Shown here piece by piece: positions 45,622 through 54,665 of a stretch of DNA of 64,000 bases. The stretch's first letter is position 1. Every line of letters starts with the position of its first letter. The notes below the pieces were generated by a model. That model did not search any database. It saw only the letters and a program-made list of their open reading frames with translations, and had not been told where the DNA came from. The position numbers were made by a program, and so were the translations under genes. Source of the DNA: Candidatus Hydrogenedens sp. (GTDB taxonomy: Bacteria > Hydrogenedentota > Hydrogenedentia > Hydrogenedentales > JAEUWI01); assembly GCA_016125095.1 (NCBI GenBank), contig WGMK01000024.1, positions 29,654-93,653 on the forward strand, in the 5' to 3' direction.

Positions 45622-47028
45622 ATGGCTACGACACGCACCGAGGGCGCCGTGCATCCGGGATTCCGCTGGGGACCCTTTACGGCGCGCGTGCCCTTTTACC
45701 ACACGCGCGTGGAATGGCCCGAGCTGGCGCAGGGCATTTTCGTGGCGGGCGCCACGGGCCTGGGCCTCGTGCCGGTGCTGATGGGCTATTTCGGGCTGGA
45801 CTTCGACCACGCGCTGGCCTGCATCTTCATCCAGTCGATGCTGCTGAGCGCGGCGCCGATTCTCTTCGGAGAGCCCTACGCCCCCGGCTGGATTACCCCC
45901 GCGCTGCCGCTGGCGCTCACCTTCGTGCTGGCGGTGGATGGCACGGGCATGCCGGTGTATGCCACGCCAGAGGCGAAATTCCAGGTGATGACCGCAGTGT
46001 CGCTGCAATTCGCGGTGCTGACGGCGGTTCTCGGGGTGACGGGGCTGGGCGGCTGGCTGATGCGCAACATCCCCGCAGCGCTCAAGGGCGGCATCATCCT
46101 CGGCGCCGCCATCGCCGCGCTCAAGCGCGTTTTCATCGACGACGCCGAGAAATTCCTCCACGTGCAGCCTATCACCACCATCGCGGCGGTGAGCGTCTGC
46201 CTCATCATCACCTTTTCGCTGCCGCTGCAGCAACTGCGGAACAAATACCCCATCGTGAAATTCATCGCGGCGCTGGGCCTGCTGCCGGGCTTTATCGTGG
46301 CGGCCATCGTGGGCCCGCTATCGGGCGAAGTGGTCTTCGCGCCGGACTTCTCGAAGTGGATCGTCATTCCGCCCTTCGTGGACGCCTTCTGGCATGTGTC
46401 GCCCTTCGGCATCGGGTGGCCCCCCATGTCCATGCTGCTCGACCCGAACGTCTTTATCCTCGCCGTGATGGGCTACGTGATCTGGTTCGGCGATATCGTG
46501 ACCGGCACGGAGATTCTGGAGACGGCGCGCAAGGCGCGGCCGGACGAGGAGATCGACCTCAACTTCAACCGCAGCCATCAGTCCACCGCCATCCGCAATG
46601 TGCTGATGGCGATATTCGCACCCTTCTTCCCCACGCAGGGCTGCCTCTGGACCGGCGTGCAGGTGATTGTGGTGCAGCGCTGGGCCGCCGGGCGCAAGGG
46701 CATGGACTCGCTCTTCAGCGGCATCTCGTCGTATTACGTTTTCGGCGTTCCGCTGCTCTACGTGGTGGTGCCGCTGGTCACCGCGCTGCAGCCGCTGATG
46801 GGCGTGGCGCTCTCGCTTACCCTCGTACTGACCGGCTTCGCCTGCGCCTACGTGGCCATGAGCGTCACGCATAATCCCATCGAGCGGGGCGTGGCGCTGC
46901 TGACCGCCGTCACCCTCGCGCTCTTTGCGCAGACTCCGTGGGTCGGCATGCTGGTCGGCATCGTCGCCACCGTCGCGCTGGTCGGCATCGAACGACCGAA
47001 GCCCCCCGAGGTGCCGGAATCGGCATGA
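45622..47028 (+). CDS. multi-pass membrane permease (UraA/SulP-fold-like)
   Basis: A 468-residue protein with about 12-14 hydrophobic segments (GIFVAGATGLGLVPVLMGYF, PALPLALTFVLAV, LQFAVLTAVLGVTGLGGWLM, AALKGGIILGAAIAALKRVF, FIAALGLLPGFIVAAIVGPL). The loop VIWFGDIVTGTEILETARKA and NRSHQSTAIRNVLMAIFAPF resemble substrate-site and motif regions of nucleobase/anion transporters, so a uracil/xanthine-permease or SulP-like fold is suggested; the substrate is unknown. The ATG at 45622 follows GGGAGG. The next gene overlaps by 4 bp. Confidence 0.7.
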   Translation: MATTRTEGAVHPGFRWGPFTARVPFYHTRVEWPELAQGIFVAGATGLGLVPVLMGYFGLDFDHALACIFIQSMLLSAAPILFGEPYAPGWITPALPLALTFVLAVDGTGMPVYATPEAKFQVMTAVSLQFAVLTAVLGVTGLGGWLMRNIPAALKGGIILGAAIAALKRVFIDDAEKFLHVQPITTIAAVSVCLIITFSLPLQQLRNKYPIVKFIAALGLLPGFIVAAIVGPLSGEVVFAPDFSKWIVIPPFVDAFWHVSPFGIGWPPMSMLLDPNVFILAVMGYVIWFGDIVTGTEILETARKARPDEEIDLNFNRSHQSTAIRNVLMAIFAPFFPTQGCLWTGVQVIVVQRWAAGRKGMDSLFSGISSYYVFGVPLLYVVVPLVTALQPLMGVALSLTLVLTGFACAYVAMSVTHNPIERGVALLTAVTLALFAQTPWVGMLVGIVATVALVGIERPKPPEVPESA

Positions 47029-47975
47029 AGGCGCTGTATCTCGACAACGGAGAGGCGCTGGTCCGCCAGGTGCCCAAGCCCGAGCCGCGCCCGGGCGAGG
47101 CGCTGATCAAGGTGCTCGCGGCCGGCGTGTGCAGCACCGACCTTGAGTTGGTGCGCGGCTACATGGACTATCGCGGCGTGCTGGGCCACGAGTTCGTGGG
47201 CGTGGTGCACGAATGCGCCAACGACTACCTGCGCGGCAAGCGGGTGGTGGGCGAAATCAATTGCGTCTGCCACGAATGCCGCTACTGCAAGCTGGAGATG
47301 CCGCACCACTGCGAACGGCGCACGGTGCTGGGCATCCTGGGGCGCGACGGCGCGTTTGCGGAATACCTGACGCTGCCGGAGGAAAACCTGCATGTGGTGC
47401 CCGACACGCTCGACGACGACGTGGCGGTGTTCACCGAGCCCGTGGCCGCGGCCTTCCGCATCCTCGAGCAGATCGACATCACCGCGCGCGACTCGGTGGT
47501 GGTGCTCGGCGACGGCAAGCTGGGGCAGCTGATCGCGCAGGTGCTGGCGATGCGGGCGCCGAACCTGGTGTGCGTGGGACGGCAAGCGTGGAAACTGGCA
47601 CTTTTGCAGGCGCGTGGCATCCGCACCGCGCGTGCCGACGAACCCCTCGAATCCGGCGCGAGCATCGTGGTCGAGGCGACCGGCTCCGAGGCCGGCTTCG
47701 CGCGCGCGCTCGAACTCCTCCGGCCCGAGGGCACCCTCGTGCTCAAGACCACCATCGCCGGCGCGAGCCTGCTGCCCATGGCCCTGCCCGTCATCAACGA
47801 GATCAAGATCATCGGGTCGCGCTGCGGCCCCTTCCGCCCCGCGCTCGAGGCCCTCGCCATGGGCAGCGTCTACGTCGAGCCCATGGTCACCGAGACCTAC
47901 CCCCTCGCCGAAGCCGCCCACGCCCTCCAGCGCGCCGCATCCAAAGACACCATGAAAGTGCTGCTGCGCATGTAG
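47025..47975 (+). CDS. zinc-dependent alcohol dehydrogenase (MDR) family
   Basis: Medium-chain dehydrogenase/reductase of 316 residues. Catalytic-zinc Cys in AAGVCSTDLELVRG, GHEFVGVVHE with the His-Glu pair, structural-zinc cysteines in NCVCHECRYCKLEMPHHC, and the Rossmann segment DSVVVLGDGKLGQLIAQVLA. It is shorter than most MDR enzymes (340-350 residues), mainly in the C-terminal half. The start ATG overlaps the permease stop (ATGA), so uptake and oxidation of the same polyol or alcohol is a reasonable inference. Its 3' end runs into a gap containing a dispersed repeat. Confidence 0.88.
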   Translation: MKALYLDNGEALVRQVPKPEPRPGEALIKVLAAGVCSTDLELVRGYMDYRGVLGHEFVGVVHECANDYLRGKRVVGEINCVCHECRYCKLEMPHHCERRTVLGILGRDGAFAEYLTLPEENLHVVPDTLDDDVAVFTEPVAAAFRILEQIDITARDSVVVLGDGKLGQLIAQVLAMRAPNLVCVGRQAWKLALLQARGIRTARADEPLESGASIVVEATGSEAGFARALELLRPEGTLVLKTTIAGASLLPMALPVINEIKIIGSRCGPFRPALEALAMGSVYVEPMVTETYPLAEAAHALQRAASKDTMKVLLRM

Positions 47976-48002
47976 GGGGGCGAGCGTTTCTGTTACGTTG
48001 GG

Positions 48003-48030
48003 GCGAGACTCTGTCGAGCCATCTTGGCGT
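48003..48030 (-). repeat. dispersed repeat, copy 2
   Basis: The reverse complement of this intergenic sequence matches 25587-25614 at about 26 of 28 positions. It lies in the 86-bp gap between the MDR gene and the convergent gene. Confidence 0.65.
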
Positions 48031-48061
48031 CATGATCGGAATGCCGTCGCTGCCACCGCCC

Positions 48062-49096
48062 CTAATGCACGTCGCCGTTCACGGGGTTGTAGCCCCATTG
48101 TTTGCCGGGCCAGGGATGGTCGGGAATGCCGTCCATAATGCCGGCGTGAATGAGGGCATCGAGCGAGGGCGGCAGGGATCCGTACTTGCGTTCGTAGGTG
48201 CGGACGGCGCCGCTGAGGTTGCCGCGGGCGCGGTCGGTCTCGCTGCGCAATACGGTGGTGTTGTAGGCCCGGCCGTCTTCTGCGAGGAAATACTCGCCGC
48301 CCATGGGGTCGGGCGGAATGGCGCGGATGTAGCCCTTGTCCACCAGCAGGTCGAGCCGCGCGAGCGGCTGCCCTTGCTCCTGCCGGTAGCGGTCGATGAG
48401 GTCGTTCAGCACGCGGACGTTGTCGCGGATGCGCACCTCGAGCAGCTTCTGCCGGGCAAGATCGCGCAGGAGCGCGTTGTCGCCCTCGGCCAGCTTTTGC
48501 CACATGCCCACCTCGACCTCGTTGAGGTTGAGCTGGCCCTGAATGGCGGCGGCCGTCTCGATGACGAACTGCGGCGCGTGACCGGTTTCGGCCGCCATGG
48601 CCAGGTAGCGCGCCGCCATCGCGCGCGAATCGGGCTGGTCGCGGCGATTGAGCAAATAGATCATCGCCGCCTCGTAGGGCAGTTCCCAAGCGTAGGGGTT
48701 GGCGATCATGCCCGCGTGCAGCAATTCGAGGCTGGTGTCGTCCTGCCGCTTGAGCGACGCGAGAAACATGGCGCCGTAGCGATAGGCATCGACGAAATAG
48801 GGATCGAGCCGGGTAACGGTGCGCACCATCTGCTCGAGCCAGGTGAAGTCCCAGCCGGATTTCACCTGCCGCCCCACGTAGGTGCAGCATTGAATCCAGA
48901 GCAGGTCAGCGATGACGGTGTCGAGTCCGGCCGTGAAGTGCGTCAGCAGCTTTTCGCCGGGCAGGTATTTATAGTCGTTCAGATCGTGCGGCGGGCGGGT
49001 AGCATCGACCCGCGGCTGCAGGGCCATGGCCCCGGCGAACAGCGCGAGCGCCGCGACCATCGATACGCCTTTTACTGCCAGGCCGCGCACACTCAT
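48062..49096 (-). CDS. membrane-anchored helical-repeat protein, third gene of an ABC exporter operon
   Basis: A 344-residue protein with one N-terminal membrane anchor (VSMVAALALFAGAMAL). The bulk is alpha-helical in TPR-like pairs (DLLWIQCCTYVGRQ, LEQMVRTVTRLDPYFVDAYR, YEAAMIYLLNRRDQPDSRAM, PQFVIETAAAIQGQLNLNEV). The C-terminus carries a pilin/secretin-style segment (YRQEQGQPLARLDLLVDKGY, IRAIPPDPMGGEYFLAEDGR). I do not recognise a named family. The start ATG at 49096 overlaps the ABC permease stop (ATGA), with AAGGA upstream. The tight coupling suggests an accessory subunit of the exporter. Confidence 0.74.
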   Translation of the reverse strand: MSVRGLAVKGVSMVAALALFAGAMALQPRVDATRPPHDLNDYKYLPGEKLLTHFTAGLDTVIADLLWIQCCTYVGRQVKSGWDFTWLEQMVRTVTRLDPYFVDAYRYGAMFLASLKRQDDTSLELLHAGMIANPYAWELPYEAAMIYLLNRRDQPDSRAMAARYLAMAAETGHAPQFVIETAAAIQGQLNLNEVEVGMWQKLAEGDNALLRDLARQKLLEVRIRDNVRVLNDLIDRYRQEQGQPLARLDLLVDKGYIRAIPPDPMGGEYFLAEDGRAYNTTVLRSETDRARGNLSGAVRTYERKYGSLPPSLDALIHAGIMDGIPDHPWPGKQWGYNPVNGDVH

Positions 49097-49854
49097 ACGT
49101 CCTTGTTTTCGAAGGCCCACACGGCGGCAATCAGCACGGCGGCGGAATAGAGCGTGCCGTAAGCCAGGGCGAAGAGCACGTAGGACGGATTGATTGGCAC
49201 GCCGTTGGCGGCCTCGGCGCGGATGTCGAAATTACCCAAGTTTGGAAAGGCGTAGTACAGGCCTTCCAGCAGGGTCTTCGAGAAGGTGCCGTCGAACTGC
49301 GCGGGCAAATCGAGGAAGACACCCGTGGCATGTCCGAACACATAGAGCGCGAAGACGACGATGGCGCCGAGGATGGGCGAGGCCATGGACGACAGCAGCA
49401 CTGCGAAGGAGGTAACGAGCAGCAGCTTCCAATAGATGAGCAGGGCCGCGAGAAAATACGCGGCGTCGGGCTTGCCGCCCAGCACCAGCAGGTACAGCCC
49501 CGACACCAGCGCCATGACGAGCACCACCAGCCCCAGCAGCAGCCCGAGCCCGAGGTATTTGCCGAGCACGAATTCCCACCGGCGCATCGGCTGGCTCAGG
49601 ATGGTATAGAGCGTGCGCTTGTCGATTTCCTTGTAGAGCAGGCTGGTGCCCACGAAGATGGCGATGAGCGCGCCGAAGACCGACATGCTCGCCAGCGTGA
49701 AATCCTTGACGATCTTGATGTCCTGCCCGATGCTGATCCAGCCGATGGCCTTCGAGCCCAGCACCGCCGTGAGCGCGAACAGCAGCAGCACATACAGCAC
49801 CTTGTCGCGCACGGATTCGCGGAAGGTATTCAGCGCAACGATCCAGATTCTCAT
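49093..49854 (-). CDS. ABC-2 type transporter permease
   Basis: Integral membrane subunit of 253 residues with six predicted helices. It begins IVALNTFRESVRDKVLYVLL, the typical ABC-2 N-terminal amphipathic helix, then LLYKEIDKRTLYTILSQPMR, RRWEFVLGKYLGLGLLLGLV, and helices such as LLVTSFAVLLSSMASPILGA. NosY-like permeases have this form. It overlaps the ATPase gene by 4 bp (ATGA) and the anchored protein gene by 4 bp. The exported substrate is unknown. Confidence 0.87.
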   Translation of the reverse strand: MRIWIVALNTFRESVRDKVLYVLLLFALTAVLGSKAIGWISIGQDIKIVKDFTLASMSVFGALIAIFVGTSLLYKEIDKRTLYTILSQPMRRWEFVLGKYLGLGLLLGLVVLVMALVSGLYLLVLGGKPDAAYFLAALLIYWKLLLVTSFAVLLSSMASPILGAIVVFALYVFGHATGVFLDLPAQFDGTFSKTLLEGLYYAFPNLGNFDIRAEAANGVPINPSYVLFALAYGTLYSAAVLIAAVWAFENKDV

Positions 49855-50789
49855 GCGCCGGCTCCCGCGGCCGTGGCGCCGTGTTCCTTCATGAAGAATT
49901 CCTCGAGCGACTGCTTGAGCGGCGTGACCGATTCCAGCGCCGCGCCGGAATCGAGAATCGCGCGGGCCGCCTCCTGCGCGGCGGCGGCCTCGTCGAACAC
50001 AAACACGTCCTGTCCCTCGTGCGTGCGGTGTTCGCGCGCGGCCGCGGCGATGGGCGCGCGCGAGACCTCGTTGAGGCCCGTCGCCACCACCTCGACGCCG
50101 TGCGGCTCCTCGCCCAGCAGCTGCCCGATGCGGCCTTCGCGCACCAGCTTCCCGCGGCTGAGGATGCTCACGCGGTCGCAGATCTGCTCGACATCACCCA
50201 GCACGTGGCTGCTGAAGAACAACGTCTTGCCCTCGTCGCGGCAGCGCAGAATCAGCTGGCGGATGCTGCGCCGGCCGACCGGGTCGAGGCCGCTCATCGG
50301 CTCGTCGAGAATCAGCAGCGGCGGATCGCCCACCAGCGCCACCGCGAAGCCGATGCGCTGGCGCATGCCCTTGGAAAAGCCCTTGATACGCTGTTCGGCG
50401 ATGTCGCGCAGGTCGAGCAGAAGCGAGAGGCGCTCCCAGTCCTCCGCCCGCTGCTGCGGCGTGCGCCCCCGCAGGCGGCCGTAGAACTCGATGGTCTCGC
50501 GCGGCGTGAGGTATTCGTAGAAATAGGGCTGCTCGGGCAGATAGCCGAGCTTCGCGCGCGAGGCCGGATCGCGCACGTCGATGCCGAACAGGCTCGCCTC
50601 GCCCGCCGACTGCCGCACCAGCCCGCACAGGATCTTGATGGTGGTCGTCTTGCCCGCGCCGTTATGGCCGAGAAACCCGAACACCTCCCCCTCGCGGATA
50701 TGGATGCTCAGTTCGTCCAGGCTCCGCTTGTTGCCCTTCGTCAGGTTCTTGTAGACCTTCGTCAGGCCGCGTGTCGCAATCGCGTGCAT
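49851..50789 (-). CDS. ABC transporter ATP-binding protein
   Basis: Nucleotide-binding subunit, 312 residues, driving the ABC-2 permease. Walker A FLGHNGAGKTTTIKIL, Q-loop LGYLPEQPYFYEYL, signature IKGFSKGMRQRIGFAVAL, Walker B PLLILDEPMSGLDPVGRR and H-loop FFSSHVLGDVE are all intact. The C-terminal 80 residues (GVEVVATGLNEVSRAPIAAA through FFMKEHG) are the extra domain common in NatA/CcmA-type ATPases. First gene of a three-gene overlapping operon. Confidence 0.95.
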   Translation of the reverse strand: MHAIATRGLTKVYKNLTKGNKRSLDELSIHIREGEVFGFLGHNGAGKTTTIKILCGLVRQSAGEASLFGIDVRDPASRAKLGYLPEQPYFYEYLTPRETIEFYGRLRGRTPQQRAEDWERLSLLLDLRDIAEQRIKGFSKGMRQRIGFAVALVGDPPLLILDEPMSGLDPVGRRSIRQLILRCRDEGKTLFFSSHVLGDVEQICDRVSILSRGKLVREGRIGQLLGEEPHGVEVVATGLNEVSRAPIAAAAREHRTHEGQDVFVFDEAAAAQEAARAILDSGAALESVTPLKQSLEEFFMKEHGATAAGAGA

Positions 50790-50849
50790 ACAGCATGCTC
50801 CCGGTGGCTACGCTCTAGTTCCGCCCCGCAGGGGCCCCCGCCGATTTTC

Positions 50850-51794
50850 TCACGAAACGCCGGAATTCTCCACTGGCGCAACCGGCGCCACCCGCACCAC
50901 GGACAGGTAGCCGTAGTGGTCGGAGAGATCGAATTCCTTGTCGCCCTTCTTGACGCGTTCCTTGATCTCGATGGTCTCTTCGACCTCGAAGGTGTACAGG
51001 GGATTGCGCGCGGCGAGGACGTGGTCGATGGAGCTGTCGATGGCCATGGTGCGGACGAGGTCGGCGCCGGTGACCAAGTTCTCGTAGGCGGCGGAGCCGA
51101 TACGGCTGTTGTAGTCGCCCAGGGCGAAGGCGGGCACGGTGCCGAGTTTCGAGGCATTGATGAAGCCCGCCATCTCGGTCAGCTGCTGTTCCTGCACCAC
51201 GCGGTTGGCGGCCACGCCGTAGCCGGCCTGCACGTGGGTGTCGTATACGTCGAACAGGCGGCCGTCGGGCAGGGCGATGCGGGCCAGACCCACGCCCTTG
51301 CCCGCCCAGTAGTCGCCTTCCCACACCTTGTACCAGGGGTTCGAGGCGGCGTAGCGGTGGAAGTAAACTTCCTGAATCGGATAGGCGCTGGCTATCAGCA
51401 CGCCGCTGCCCATCTTGGCGCTGGCGTAATACTGGAAGTGCTGGAGGCGCGTGGTCTTTTTCAGGCCCGCGATGAGAACCTCGCGGTGCTTTTCGATGAA
51501 GGCCTCCTGAAAGCCGACGACATCCGGGTCGAGTTCGCCGAGCTTGAGGGCGATGGCCTCCATGCGGTCCACGTGGTCCTTCGCCACCACGAGCAGGTCC
51601 TGGATGTTGAAGGTGGCGATCCGGAGCACGGCGGGCTCGGTCCAGGGCGCGGGCTTGTCTTGCAGCAGCGCGCTGCCGGAGAAGTCCGTTGTCACCCCCG
51701 TCCAGTCGTTCCAGAAGGTGTTGAGGTAGACATAGCCCCAGGGCAGCGCCAGCAAGGCGATGACGATGGCAAGTGCTTGACCCAGACGGCGCAT
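50850..51794 (-). CDS. endonuclease/exonuclease/phosphatase (EEP) family phosphodiesterase
   Basis: Membrane-anchored or exported 314-residue metal-dependent phosphodiesterase. An N-terminal helix (LGQALAIVIALLALPWGYVY) precedes the EEP core: LRIATFNIQDLL, DPDVVGFQEAFIE with the metal-binding Glu, FDVYDTHVQAGYG with the catalytic Asp/His, FALGDYNSR, IDHVLAARNPL, and LSDHYGYLSV with the final Asp-His. This is the arrangement of neutral sphingomyelinase-like and nuclease members; the substrate is open. ATG 51794 follows GAGGAG. Confidence 0.87.
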   Translation of the reverse strand: MRRLGQALAIVIALLALPWGYVYLNTFWNDWTGVTTDFSGSALLQDKPAPWTEPAVLRIATFNIQDLLVVAKDHVDRMEAIALKLGELDPDVVGFQEAFIEKHREVLIAGLKKTTRLQHFQYYASAKMGSGVLIASAYPIQEVYFHRYAASNPWYKVWEGDYWAGKGVGLARIALPDGRLFDVYDTHVQAGYGVAANRVVQEQQLTEMAGFINASKLGTVPAFALGDYNSRIGSAAYENLVTGADLVRTMAIDSSIDHVLAARNPLYTFEVEETIEIKERVKKGDKEFDLSDHYGYLSVVRVAPVAPVENSGVS

Positions 51795-51863
51795 GGTTTC
51801 TCCTCGATTCCGGCGTGCCCGCAACCGCCGCGCATCATACCCGATATGGCCAGGCGCGAACCT

Positions 51864-52040
51864 CTACCCTTCCTTCGCCGTCTGTTCGTAACCCCGGCAG
51901 CCCAGCACGGGCAGGCGCGGGTACTTGGGAAAGCGCGGGTCCGTGGCCGCTTTGCCGCAGCGCCAATAGGGATCGCCCCCGCGCGGATGCTTGAGCGGGT
52001 CGGCGTGCCGGCAGGTCTTGCACAGCCCGGGGTCGATCAC
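51864..52040 (-). CDS. 58-residue Cys-rich (mini zinc-ribbon-like) protein
   Basis: A small protein beginning IDPGLCKTCRHADPLKHPRG. Cysteines at about 7, 10, 27 and 47 (CKTC, WRCGKAATDPRF, VLGCRGYE) fit one zinc site. The segment ATDPRFPKYPRLPVLGCRGY looks strongly conserved; I recall similar short hypothetical proteins in several phyla, without known function. The GTG start overlaps the TGA stop of the FAD oxidase (GTGA), so the two are translated together. A longer upstream reading would lie wholly inside that gene and is rejected. Confidence 0.66.
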   Translation of the reverse strand: MIDPGLCKTCRHADPLKHPRGGDPYWRCGKAATDPRFPKYPRLPVLGCRGYEQTAKEG

Positions 52041-53653
52041 CCGGCGTCCCCTGACTGCGGGGCGATGTAGCGTCCCGGCGCGATGATGCCGCACGGATCC
52101 ACCGCCGCCTTGATGCGGCCGAGGAAGGCGTCGTATTCCGTGCCCGGCTCTCGCAGCAGCGGCATGCCCTCGATACTGACGCGGTAGGGCGGATAGCCCG
52201 CGCCGATGAGCGCGCGCATAAGTTCGTGGTAGCAGGCCCCGGCGCGCGCGGCGGCCTCGGTGTCCGCCGTGTCGAAGGCGATGTTGATGATGCCCACCAT
52301 GCTGCGCGCGTTAAGCAGCGTGAAGGTGGCCAGGAAATCGAAACCATGTTGGGCCAGCAGGGGAGCGGCGATGCGCTCGACCGCCCGGGCATCGGCCCCG
52401 CGCAGCGGTAAAACCGGCGACAGCCACAGCAGGCCCGCGCCCGCCTCGACCGGATCGCGCGGCGTGTCGTCGTCGGTGTCCAGCCCCCACAGCGCGCCGC
52501 GCAGCGGATGATAGGTGGGCGTGCCGCGCAGCAGATCGATATGTGGCGTCAAGTCTTGGATGGTCTTGCGCAGCCCGCGCAACAGCCCGAATCGGGCGGC
52601 GCGTTCGGTGATCGCGTCGGCCAAGGCGATTTGGGCGTCGCTCAACACGATGACCCGGCCGATGCCCTGCACGGCGCGGCGCAACGCTTGCGCCCCCGCC
52701 CGCACCTGCGCGCGGGTGCCGGTCAGCGAGCCCGAGCAACTCCACGCGCCCAGGCCCGTCTCGGCGCGAAGGCGTTCGAGCGCGGCGGCATCCAGCGGCC
52801 GCTTGCCGCCCGCCAGGTCGCGCGGATAGGTGCGCTGGCCGCTGACCACGCGCAGGATATTGCCCACGTGCACGGCGCTGTTGAGGATGCCCTGCAGCCG
52901 CAGCGGCCGGAGCGCGTCGATGAGCGCCTCCAGCCGGGACTCGTCCTCGACCTTGATGTAAAAGAAGCGGAAGGCCTCGGGCTTCGGACACAGCCACACG
53001 CACACCTTGGTGGCGATGGCGAGGTTCGATTGCGTCAGCAGGCCATCGATGTACGGACCGACGCCGTAGGGATAAACCGGCGCCGCCTTCGCCCCGGGGT
53101 AGCGGTGGAAACCGGGGCGCAGTATCTTGCCGTCGGCCAGCACGGCCTCCATGATACTCGACGTGGCGAGGTGGTCGGCGTAGGGCGTATGCCCGAATCC
53201 GCGGTCCATCACGTTGCCCACCAGGCTGGCTTCCGGCCCCGCGCCGGTACAGTCAATCCAATAGCCCGGCGCCCGTTCGGCCGCCGCCGCCGCCAGCTGC
53301 CCCTGCGATACCCCGGGCTGAATCACCGCGTAGCCCAGCTCGGCATCGATGGACTCGATGGCGTCCATGCGCGAGAGGTCCATCAGCACGCACCCGTCCA
53401 CCGGGGCGCAGGCGTCTCCGTAGCCCCAGTTCTTGCCGCGGCTGACGGGATACACCGGCACACCGGCCCCACCGCAGGCCGCCACCACCGCCGAAACCTC
53501 CTCCGTGCTCACGGGCCAGACCACCCCGGCGGGCGTGGTGCCGTGCGGCGAGGTGGTACGGGCGCGCCGTGCCCGCTCGCCGGGGGAAAAGGCGATGCGG
53601 TCCGGGGGCAGCAGGGCGGACAAGGCCCCGGCTATGGCGTCTGGCTCGGGCAT
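52037..53653 (-). CDS. FAD-binding oxidase/dehydrogenase, vanillyl-alcohol-oxidase/PCMH type
   Basis: Flavoprotein of 538 residues. The PP-loop FAD domain includes GVVWPVSTEEVSAVVAACGG, VPVYPVSRGKNWGYGDACAP, LMDLSRMDAIESIDAELGYA and IQPGVSQGQLAAAA; DCTGAGPEASLVGNVMDRGF follows. The C-terminal cap/BBE-like region (NIAFDTADTEAAARAGACYH, DPCGIIAPGRYI) matches the 4-cresol-dehydrogenase/vanillyl-alcohol-oxidase family, so a phenolic or alcohol substrate is likely. No signal peptide is visible. ATG 53653 was chosen because homology starts soon after; its ribosome site is weak. Confidence 0.85.
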   Translation of the reverse strand: MPEPDAIAGALSALLPPDRIAFSPGERARRARTTSPHGTTPAGVVWPVSTEEVSAVVAACGGAGVPVYPVSRGKNWGYGDACAPVDGCVLMDLSRMDAIESIDAELGYAVIQPGVSQGQLAAAAAERAPGYWIDCTGAGPEASLVGNVMDRGFGHTPYADHLATSSIMEAVLADGKILRPGFHRYPGAKAAPVYPYGVGPYIDGLLTQSNLAIATKVCVWLCPKPEAFRFFYIKVEDESRLEALIDALRPLRLQGILNSAVHVGNILRVVSGQRTYPRDLAGGKRPLDAAALERLRAETGLGAWSCSGSLTGTRAQVRAGAQALRRAVQGIGRVIVLSDAQIALADAITERAARFGLLRGLRKTIQDLTPHIDLLRGTPTYHPLRGALWGLDTDDDTPRDPVEAGAGLLWLSPVLPLRGADARAVERIAAPLLAQHGFDFLATFTLLNARSMVGIINIAFDTADTEAAARAGACYHELMRALIGAGYPPYRVSIEGMPLLREPGTEYDAFLGRIKAAVDPCGIIAPGRYIAPQSGDAG

Positions 53654-53752
53654 GGGCCGCAGTCTAGCAGACCCCGCGCGGCGGTAGCGCCTCTTGCCCT
53701 GCTGCATCCGGTGGTGTAGAGTTCTGGTCCAGCGAGAAGGGGAATCAGCGCC

Positions 53753-54655
53753 GTGCGGAAACCGGTCTCATACGAACTGTTGCTCGACCATCTGAAAGAT
53801 GGCGTCTGCTACGTCGACCTCGACGGCGTGGTCACCTATTGGAACCAGGGCGCGGAGACCATCACCGGCTTCAGGCGCGACGAGGTCATCGGCCTCGCGG
53901 TCACCGAGCACCCCCTGTCGCATCTCGACGCGGGCGGCGAAGCGCTGGTGGGCGAAGTGAACGTATTCTCCCGCGTCATGCAGTCCGATTCCGCCATAGA
54001 GGAAGAAGTCTTCGTGCAGCACGCGAACGGCCGCCTCGTGCCCGTGCTTACCCGCGTCAGCCCCATCCGCGATTCGCGCGGCCACGTCATCGGCGCGCTC
54101 GAGGTATTCAGCGACAACAGCGCCAAGCTGCAGGACCGCAACCGCATCGAGGAACTGGAAGAGATCGCGCTGCTCTGTCCGCTTACGGCAGTCGGCAACC
54201 GGCGCTATGCCGAGATCGCGCTGAAGAGCGCCTGCGAGGAACTCAACCGCTACGGCTGGCGCTTCGCCGTGCTCTTCGCCGACCTCGATCACTTCAAGAG
54301 CGTGAACGACACCTATGGGCACAAGGCCGGCGACGAAGTCCTGAAGGTCGCTGCGCAGGCGCTCAAGGGCGCGCTGCGCAATTTCGATTTTGTCGGGCGC
54401 TGGGGCGGCGAAGAATTCATCGTGATTCTGCCCAACATGAACGACGAGCTGCTGCCGGTGGTGGCGGAACGCTGCCGCGCCGCCATCGAATCGGCCGTGT
54501 ACGAACACGACGGCAAGGTTATCCGCATTACCGCGTCGCTGGGTGCAACCCTAGCGCGCGAAAAAGAAACCACCGAGGAGCTCGTGGAGCGGGCCGACCA
54601 GCTGATGTACCAAAGCAAGCAGGCCGGCCGGAACCGCTGCAGCTTCGACACCTGA
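53753..54655 (+). CDS. PAS-GGDEF diguanylate cyclase
   Basis: Cytosolic signalling enzyme of 300 residues making cyclic di-GMP. PAS domain at about 5-130 (LLDHLKDGVCYVDLDGVVTY, WNQGAETITGFRRDEVIG, PIRDSRGHVIGALEVFSDNS). The GGDEF domain has LFADLDHFKSVNDTYGHKAG and an intact active-site GRWGGEEFIVILP; RNFD five residues before it is a product-inhibition (I-site) RxxD. Output is expected to be active and feedback-regulated. GTG start. The universal stress protein gene follows 10 bp later on the same strand. Confidence 0.92.
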   Translation: MRKPVSYELLLDHLKDGVCYVDLDGVVTYWNQGAETITGFRRDEVIGLAVTEHPLSHLDAGGEALVGEVNVFSRVMQSDSAIEEEVFVQHANGRLVPVLTRVSPIRDSRGHVIGALEVFSDNSAKLQDRNRIEELEEIALLCPLTAVGNRRYAEIALKSACEELNRYGWRFAVLFADLDHFKSVNDTYGHKAGDEVLKVAAQALKGALRNFDFVGRWGGEEFIVILPNMNDELLPVVAERCRAAIESAVYEHDGKVIRITASLGATLAREKETTEELVERADQLMYQSKQAGRNRCSFDT

Positions 54656-54665
54656 GGGAGCGGAC

